38,104 bases of DNA. Origin: Planctomycetaceae bacterium. GTDB lineage: Bacteria > Planctomycetota > Planctomycetia > Pirellulales > PALSA-1355. The notes under the pieces are model-generated. The model did no database searches. It saw only the letters and a list, made by a program, of their open reading frames with translations, and was not told the origin of the DNA. Position 1 is the first letter of the stretch. Each line of letters begins with the position of its first letter. Both the position numbers and the translations under genes were made by a program. The DNA is taken from assembly GCA_003153375.1 (NCBI GenBank), contig PLYM01000254.1, forward strand, positions 1-38,104, read 5' to 3'. Shown here in pieces: positions 32,922-38,104 of this stretch.

Positions 32922-34013
32922 ATGGCTGAATACGACGGCGACAAATCACTCGACCCCACGCCGCACCGCCGCCAACTGGCGCGCGAGGCCGGCCAGGTCG
33001 CGCGCAGCCAGGATCTGAGCTCGGCCGGCCTTCTGCTGGGCGGGCTCGTGGTGTTGTTCTTCACCGGTGGGGCACTTCTCGATTTTCTGATCGGCCTGTT
33101 GACGGGTTACCTGGGCGGCAGCTCGTGGATGTCGGGCACCGAAGCGGGCCAGGGCATGTCGCTCGAGGCGATCGCCGGCCAGTGGAACAGCCTGATGACG
33201 GGCCTGGCCAAGGTTCTCCTGCCTCTCATCGCGCTGGTCACGCTGCTCTCGATAGTCGTGAATGTGGCGCAAACCGGGCTGCTCTTCCTGCCGGGCAAAT
33301 TGGCGCCCGACTTTTCGCGCGTCAATCCGCTTAGCGGCTGGGGTCGTATTTTTTCGATGTCCGGCGGGGCGCGGCTGGGATTCGGTCTGATCAAGGTCGC
33401 CGTGATCGGCCTGGTGGCGCTCGCGAGCTTGTACGACCGCCGCGAGGAATTGATGTCGCTCTCGGCGCTCGACCTGCCGCAAATTGCCGCGTTTGCCTGG
33501 CAGATTTGCCTGGGCACCTGCGTCAGAATTGGACTGGCCCTGTTGGCCTTGGCCGTGATCGACTATGGCTACCAACGCTTCCGCCACGAGCGGGAGCTGA
33601 AGATGACGCCGCAGGAAATGCGCGAAGAACTGCGCAACATGCAGGGCGATCCACAAGTCGCCGCGCGACGGCGCACGGTGCAGGCCCAACTGGCCTTGGG
33701 CCAGTTATCGCACACGGTGCCGAAGGCCGACGTGGTGATCGCCAACTCTGCCGGAGTGGCCGTGGCTCTGCAATTCGACGCCGAGACAATGCGGGCCCCG
33801 ATTGTCGTCGCCCGCGGCAACGGTGTCATTGCCCAACGCATTCGCCTGCTGGCCGTCGATCACGCGATCACCGTGGTCGAGAAGGACGAGCTGGCCCAAG
33901 CCCTGTTCGACGAAGTGGCGTACAACCGCCCGATTCCCGATCGGCTGTTCGCGCCCGTGGCCGAGGTGCTGGCCTACGTCTATCAGCTCAAGAGCAAGCC
34001 CTTGGCGGCGTAA
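32922..34013 (+). CDS. flhB: Flagellar export switch protein FlhB without the autocleavage motif
   Basis: FlhB controls which substrates are exported, normally by self-cleavage between Asn and Pro in an NPTH loop. The 363-aa protein has the N-terminal 'LDPTPHRRQLAREAGQVARSQDL' region (in two runs), four membrane helices, and the linker RFRHERELKMTPQEMREELRNMQGDPQVAARRR. The C-terminal domain includes LLAVDHAITVVEKDELAQALF. At the cleavage site the sequence is VVIANSAGVAVALQF, with Asn275-Ser-Ala-Gly where NPTH is expected; Asn275 aligns with Asn269 of E. coli. Pro, Thr and His are all missing, so classic cleavage is unlikely. It is the last gene of the block. Confidence 0.95.
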   Translation: MAEYDGDKSLDPTPHRRQLAREAGQVARSQDLSSAGLLLGGLVVLFFTGGALLDFLIGLLTGYLGGSSWMSGTEAGQGMSLEAIAGQWNSLMTGLAKVLLPLIALVTLLSIVVNVAQTGLLFLPGKLAPDFSRVNPLSGWGRIFSMSGGARLGFGLIKVAVIGLVALASLYDRREELMSLSALDLPQIAAFAWQICLGTCVRIGLALLALAVIDYGYQRFRHERELKMTPQEMREELRNMQGDPQVAARRRTVQAQLALGQLSHTVPKADVVIANSAGVAVALQFDAETMRAPIVVARGNGVIAQRIRLLAVDHAITVVEKDELAQALFDEVAYNRPIPDRLFAPVAEVLAYVYQLKSKPLAA

Positions 34014-34017
34014 CTAA

Positions 34018-34040
34018 AGCCGCGCTGTCGCTTCGCGGCT
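34018..34040. terminator. Hairpin between convergent flhB and sulfotransferase genes
   Basis: AGCCGCG and CGCGGCT pair around CTGTCGCTT in the 26-base gap between two convergent stops. The right arm touches the sulfotransferase stop. No T-run is present. Confidence 0.45.
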
Positions 34041-35200
34041 CAACCCGCGGCGGCCACTGGCTTGGGCTGGCAGTAGCCGTACTTGCGCATGTACGGTCCC
34101 CAGCGGCGATCGATCTCATCGCGCAGGCTGTCGGGAATCTGGTACGTGCCCGCCCGATAGTCTTCCTGATCCTTGAAGTATGCGTTCAGCTTGGGCAGCA
34201 CGGTCTCGAATTCGCCCAGCTCCAGGTGATCGTAGAGCTTGCGCATGTGCTCGATCGGGCTACCGACAAAATCCTCGTAGCGCACTTCGAAGAACCGCGA
34301 GGGATCGATCAACAAGCGGTCGCGTTCAAAGCTTTCATACATCCGCTCGAAATTCGAAAAGACGTACTCCTCGAGCCCCTGATGGTTGGGCTCCTGCACC
34401 GCCTGGAACTTATAGAGCGTCTTCCACAGCTTGACGGTCGACCCATAGAGCGGATAAGGATCGCGCACGATGTGTACGAACCGTGCGTCGGGAAACAACT
34501 CCAACAGCGTTTTGATCCGTCCCGTGTGCGGGGGCGATTTCAGAATGATGCGCTTCGCGTCGCGCATCGTGACGCGTTTCAGAAACCATTCCAGCCCGGC
34601 CTTCCAGCGGTCGACTTCCTGCGGCGACAGCCCCTCGAGTGTTAGATACTCGGGATACTGAGGCGGCTCGTTCGGAAACGCCATCGTCAGATACGGCGAC
34701 GGCAGGCCCATGTTGCACAGCGCGAACTCGTCTTCCTGGGGCCGATCCCAGCCGGTGAGCATGTTGTCCATCGGCCGCTTGGCCGGCAGCAGGAACTTGA
34801 ACTTGGTGACCAGCCAGGCGCTCATCAACGCATGGTTCGGCGCCAGGCACTCATAGGTCGTGGGAAACGTATAGCGCCCGTCGAGCACCATCAGCTCGTG
34901 CAGCAAGGTTGTGCCCGAGCGCCAGTGTCCGATGATGAAAATCGGCGCGTCCTTGATCTGAGTGCGATCGAGATAGCGGCGATAGAGGTATTCCTGCAAC
35001 GGCCGCAACGCGGAGTTGAGCACCGCAGCGCAGGAGATCGTGAATGCCAGCGGCCAGCGCGTCAGGCTGATCCGCGCGCCGTTGCGGCGCACCAGCGCCA
35101 GCCACGAACCGAACAACATGCCGTGCCAGAACCGGGCGACCCAGAAATGATACGGATTGACTTCGACCGGCTTGGGTTTCGACGGCGCCCCTGTTCCCAT
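34040..35200 (-). CDS. PAPS-dependent sulfotransferase
   Basis: The 386-aa protein has the 5'-phosphosulfate motif GHWRSGTTLLHELM (about residues 95-108), the 3'-phosphate motif FVHIVRDPYPLYGSTVKLW, and PTTYECLAPNHALMSAWL between them. These identify a sulfotransferase family member that moves sulfate from PAPS to an unknown acceptor. A hydrophobic/amphipathic N-terminal part (FWVARFWHGMLFGSWLALV) may associate with the membrane. ATG 35200 follows GGAG by 8 bases; an in-frame TTG at 35221 is less likely. Planctomycetes have many such genes, often linked to sulfated polymers or lipids. There is no evident link to the flagellar genes. Confidence 0.88.
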   Translation of the reverse strand: MGTGAPSKPKPVEVNPYHFWVARFWHGMLFGSWLALVRRNGARISLTRWPLAFTISCAAVLNSALRPLQEYLYRRYLDRTQIKDAPIFIIGHWRSGTTLLHELMVLDGRYTFPTTYECLAPNHALMSAWLVTKFKFLLPAKRPMDNMLTGWDRPQEDEFALCNMGLPSPYLTMAFPNEPPQYPEYLTLEGLSPQEVDRWKAGLEWFLKRVTMRDAKRIILKSPPHTGRIKTLLELFPDARFVHIVRDPYPLYGSTVKLWKTLYKFQAVQEPNHQGLEEYVFSNFERMYESFERDRLLIDPSRFFEVRYEDFVGSPIEHMRKLYDHLELGEFETVLPKLNAYFKDQEDYRAGTYQIPDSLRDEIDRRWGPYMRKYGYCQPKPVAAAG

Positions 35201-35283
35201 CGTGGCGGCTCCGGTTAACAAGATCGCGGCGAGTCGATCGGCCAGAACACGATCTCTGGCACGGTTCGACCGTCCATCGCACA

Positions 35284-35320
35284 GCTTCCTGAAGATAACG
35301 CAACGCTTCCTAAAGATAAC
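35284..35320. repeat. Two 16-bp direct repeats 21 bp apart upstream of the sulfotransferase
   Basis: GCTTCCTGAAGATAAC (35284-35299) and GCTTCCTAAAGATAAC (35305-35320) differ at one base and are spaced two DNA turns apart. They are about 85 bases upstream of the sulfotransferase start, so a regulator site is possible. Confidence 0.5.
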
Positions 35321-35481
35321 AAGGTCGCCAAGAATCGACTACAGGAACCGCCTCACGGCTCCCTGCCGACGGGGGAAAAGCTCGCTGTTTCGCCTGGACT
35401 ATTTCAAATCAAATACTGAACGTTATTTCCAAACGGAAAAGACGGCTCGTTGCCTGGGCGCGACGTCCGCGCCGCGGGACG

Positions 35482-36045
35482 TTAGCGCGAGGGAATCTCG
35501 CTGGCGTCGTCGGGCCGGCGGGCCACGGTTTGCAGGGCCGCTTGCATCGACATCATCAACTGATGCCCCGGTTTCTTGCCTACGATCCGCTCGAGTGCCA
35601 CGCCGCGCGAGGAGAGGAATTGGATCGTCGGATAGCCCGTCACTTGAAAATAGTGACACACGTCGGGTTCGACGTCGGCATCGACCAGGATGCAGACGAA
35701 CCGTTCCGACAGGCTAATGACCTGCGGGTGCGAGAAGGCTTCTTCGGCCATCTGGTGGCAAAAGTGGCACCACTCGGCCGTGAAAAATAACAACATCGGC
35801 TTGCCCTCGCGCTCCGCCTGCTCGAAGCCGCGCTGGTAGCCCTCGACAAATTGCAACGAGCCACGCTCGATGCGTGAACTTGCGCCGCGTGGTGGACTTT
35901 GCGCTGTCGCGCTGGTCGTCCGGCGCTCCGTGGCGCCGGCCGGCGCGCGCTGACCGACCCCGCCCGGCGTGCCCTCGATGCCGACCTCGCAGCCGGCCGC
36001 CAGAGTCAGAAACCACGTCGCCGCTGCGAGCGCTAAGTGCTTCAT
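35482..36045 (-). CDS. Thioredoxin-fold lipoprotein (WCHFC)
   Basis: The 187-aa protein has a lipobox LAAGC (Cys19), a Ser/Thr/Arg-rich linker, then a thioredoxin-like domain. It includes GKPMLLFFTAEWCHFCHQM (active Cys93 and Cys96), a VDAD strand, and the cis-Pro loop TGYPTIQFL (Pro139). It should sit on the outer face of a membrane and reduce or sort disulfides of exported proteins, as DsbD-gamma or thiol-disulfide lipoproteins do (family knowledge). The start ATG 36045 has a weak GGAT upstream. It is divergent from the gene at 36424. Confidence 0.88.
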   Translation of the reverse strand: MKHLALAAATWFLTLAAGCEVGIEGTPGGVGQRAPAGATERRTTSATAQSPPRGASSRIERGSLQFVEGYQRGFEQAEREGKPMLLFFTAEWCHFCHQMAEEAFSHPQVISLSERFVCILVDADVEPDVCHYFQVTGYPTIQFLSSRGVALERIVGKKPGHQLMMSMQAALQTVARRPDDASEIPSR

Positions 36046-36423
36046 GGAATCAGAATCCAGGGTGTGCGGCGCGGGCCAGGCAATTTCACGACCGGGGACG
36101 AAGGGATGGGGTCGCTGCTGGCGGCAAGAGAAAGACGTGTGACAACCAGTAGAAGAGTATCGTCGCGGCGGAAAAACGAACTTGAATCGCTAGCAACGCT
36201 GCGATCCCGATTTTTCCGGCACTGGCAAACCCTCGCGTCAGGCGTCTGCCGAGTGCGCTGACGCTGCCCCCGGTCGGGAAAAAAGACGACGAAAACGCCG
36301 CCCAAAGGGGGCGCTAGCACGGCCTGCTGGTAAGATAGCGAGCGCCGTCGGTTCGAGATCCTCGATCCGCACGCCAATCCGAAAAGCATCCTCCCACGAA
36401 CGAACACGCGAGGCGTTCATCTG
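36046..36423. other. Divergent spacer without genes
   Basis: No gene is seen in these 378 bases between the thioredoxin-like lipoprotein and the secreted protein. A TAAGAT hexamer near 36330 could be a plus-strand -10, but no matching -35 is present. Confidence 0.5.
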
Positions 36424-37377
36424 ATGAACATTCACCCTGCCAGCACGCGTTTCACGGCCCGATGGTCCTGCTGGGCCCTCCTAGTCTTGATGTCATTTTC
36501 CGCTCTGCCTGCGCGCGCCGAGACGCTGTTGCGCTGGAAGTTCGTACCGCAAGACATCTCGAATTTCACCTTCTCGACTTCCATGCAGCAGGACACCAAG
36601 CTCGAAGACATGAAACTCAAGACGATCGCCGAGCAGGTGCTGGAGACTACGTGGATCATTGGCGACGTCGATGCCGACGGCACCGCCAACATGACGCAGA
36701 CGATCAAGCGGCTGCGGATGGACGTGAAAACCTGGCAGAACGATGTGCTGGGGCAAGCAATCAAACTCGATTCGGCCTCCAAGGAGCAACCCACCGGGCT
36801 GAACGCGGTGCTGGCTCCCATGATCATGAGCCTGGTCAACAAGCCGATTTCGCTGCGGGTGACGCCCTTGGGCAAGATCGTCGAATTCAAGTTGTCCGAC
36901 GAACTGATCGAGGCCCTGAGCACATCGCCCAACGGCGCCAAGATGGGCGGCATCTTTACTCCCGAGGGGCTCAAACAGATGCTCTCGCAAAGCATGCTGA
37001 AGTTTCCCGAAAAGCCGCTCGCCAAGGGAGATTCGTGGAACACGGCGCTCGACGTCGACCAGCAGGACGTCGGCAAGCAAAGCGTCGCCACCACCTACAC
37101 CTATCAGGGCATCGACACGATCGGCGAGCGACCGACTGACGTCATCGATATGAAGCAGGAGTCGAAGATCCAACCCGCCAAGGACGCCACCGGCTCGATC
37201 GAACTCAAGGACCAGAAGAGCTCGGGTGTGATCCACTTCGACAACGCGCGCGGCGCATTGATCGACAGCGAATCATCGACCACGATGAGAATGAAAATGT
37301 CGATGATGGGCCGCACGCTCGACCAGGACATCACGATCAAGACCTCGATGAAGCGCAAGACGGCTGACGCTCGCTAG
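36424..37377 (+). CDS. Secreted protein of unknown function (possibly DUF6263 family)
   Basis: The 317-aa protein has a signal peptide ending at SALPARAE. A mature beta-rich domain starts LLRWKFVPQDISNFTFSTSMQQDTKL, includes RVTPLGKIVEFKLSDELIEAL and ELKDQKSSGVIHFDNARGALIDSE, and ends with a basic Lys-rich tail. The pattern of a lipocalin-like 'RWKF..G....F....' protein with repeated strands is widespread in planctomycetes and may correspond to DUF6263, which I cannot confirm. GAGG lies 10 bases before ATG 36424. No enzyme motif is seen; an envelope or outer-membrane role is likely. flhA follows after about 300 bases. Confidence 0.75.
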   Translation: MNIHPASTRFTARWSCWALLVLMSFSALPARAETLLRWKFVPQDISNFTFSTSMQQDTKLEDMKLKTIAEQVLETTWIIGDVDADGTANMTQTIKRLRMDVKTWQNDVLGQAIKLDSASKEQPTGLNAVLAPMIMSLVNKPISLRVTPLGKIVEFKLSDELIEALSTSPNGAKMGGIFTPEGLKQMLSQSMLKFPEKPLAKGDSWNTALDVDQQDVGKQSVATTYTYQGIDTIGERPTDVIDMKQESKIQPAKDATGSIELKDQKSSGVIHFDNARGALIDSESSTTMRMKMSMMGRTLDQDITIKTSMKRKTADAR

Positions 37378-37679
37378 CGGCTGCCGGCCGGCCTGGCATC
37401 AGACCGCGTTGCCAGCAGAGCCATGACAGCACGCCGGCTCCTCGATCGGCGCATCGCTAGGGCGACTGGCGCGGCATGCCATGTCGGCGTGTCCTTTCCT
37501 GCCTGCTGGCAGCGCAAAGATCGCCAGCACAATTCCTTGCGATCGCGCTGCAGCCGCTCTCTTTGAGGCCGCGCGAAACCCGTCTGGACACTCCTTGCGC
37601 TTTGCTGTAATTTCCGCCCCTCACTTCTGCCAGTTGTCTCGTCGTTCTGACACCGTTTAAACCCGCGAGAAACACTGCC
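37378..37679. other. Spacer upstream of flhA
   Basis: These 302 bases contain no gene. A possible promoter, TGGACA (37585-37590), 15 bases, TGTAAT (37606-37611), has good hexamers but a short spacer. No ribosome site stands out before flhA. Confidence 0.45.
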
Positions 37680-38104
37680 ATGGCAACCGCCGCCATGCCA
37701 CGCGTCGCTTCGCCGTTTGCCCGGCTGCAAGACCTGATCTTGCCCGTTGGGTTGATGGCCAGCGTGCTGGTGATTCTCGTGCCGATGCCGGCGCCCGTGA
37801 TGGACGTGTTGCTGGCATCGAACATCGCGATCGCGGTGATCATCCTGCTGACGACCATCTACGTTCGCACGCCGCTGGAGTTCAGCATTTTTCCGTCGCT
37901 TCTGCTGGCCACGACCCTGGCGCGGCTGGTGCTGAACGTGGCGACGACGCGGCTGATTCTGACACAGGCCCAGGCCAAAGGCATGCTAGCGGCCGGCGGC
38001 GTCGTGAAGAGTTTTGGCGAGTTCGTAACCGGCGACAAGATCGTGGTCGGCGTGGTCATCTTTCTCATTATCGTCGTGATTCAGTTCGTCGTGATCACCA
38101 AGGG
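37680..38104 (+). CDS. flhA: Flagellar export gate protein FlhA, 5' part only
   Basis: FlhA is the nonameric gate that engages chaperone-substrate complexes and uses the proton gradient. Only 141 codons are in the window. The membrane part is canonical: FARLQDLILPVGLMASVLVILVPMP, MDVLLASNIAIAVIILLTTIYVRTPLEFSIFPSLLLATTLARLVLNVATTRLIL, and VVGVVIFLIIVVIQFVVITK at the edge. The gene is separated from flhB by three non-flagellar genes. ATG 37680 fits the family start. Confidence 0.96.
   Translation, partial: MATAAMPRVASPFARLQDLILPVGLMASVLVILVPMPAPVMDVLLASNIAIAVIILLTTIYVRTPLEFSIFPSLLLATTLARLVLNVATTRLILTQAQAKGMLAAGGVVKSFGEFVTGDKIVVGVVIFLIIVVIQFVVITK

Overview
The window is GC-rich bacterial chromosome, most likely from a planctomycete and possibly from the Pirellulales (inference). 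Supporting signs are several small membrane proteins with the 'RxxFSLRTLL/RPQFTLTSLL' leader typical of that phylum, a Spy/CpxP-like secreted protein, an excisionase-type HTH protein with a membrane anchor, and the cluster rpmF-fabD-fabG-acpP-fabF. No rRNA, tRNA, CRISPR array, transposase or phage gene is visible.

Layout. Positions 1-11521 are read on the minus strand: small membrane proteins (11521 to 10019), then the ribosomal/fatty-acid cluster rpmF, fabD, fabG, acpP, fabF (9889 to 5802). These are followed by a secreted protein of unknown function, a second ketosynthase-like protein without its catalytic residues, and a histidine-rich secreted protein ending at a clear intrinsic terminator (509-538). 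Malate dehydrogenase (11823) starts the plus-strand half.

From 13369 to the end the backbone is a broken-up flagellar/type III export cluster: an alpha/beta-hydrolase-like pseudoenzyme, a histidine-kinase-like ATPase, fliE-fliF-fliG-fliH-fliI-fliJ (15372-20786), then fliN-fliO-fliP-fliQ-fliR-flhB (29150-34013), and the first 141 codons of flhA at the right edge. Between the blocks are an OmpA-type lipoprotein, the HTH/membrane protein, a small secreted protein, queC-queD (queuosine precursor synthesis), and two adjacent proteins with a TolR/ExbD/MotB-like anchor. Before flhA come a sulfotransferase, a thioredoxin-fold lipoprotein and a secreted protein of unknown function.

Most interesting points. 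The basal body and export genes look intact in length, but several residues normally essential for a rotating, switching flagellum are absent. FlhB has NSAG where the autocleavage NPTH should be. FliG lacks the conserved charged torque residues. The neighbouring histidine kinase has Arg in place of the phospho-acceptor His, and the hydrolase-like protein has Gln in place of the nucleophile Ser. No fliM, motA, motB, hook or flagellin gene is seen here. This could be a diverged flagellum or a flagellar-type export machine used for something else (inference). The two TolR/MotB-like proteins, which appear to share a periplasmic domain in three copies, are the best candidate for an undescribed ion-driven assembly. 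Other notable items are a perfect inverted repeat made of two REP-like hairpins (5640-5719), a membrane-protein gene split by an in-frame amber codon (10466-10468), and a 22-bp tandem repeat that duplicates a gene's own stop codon (14182-14247).
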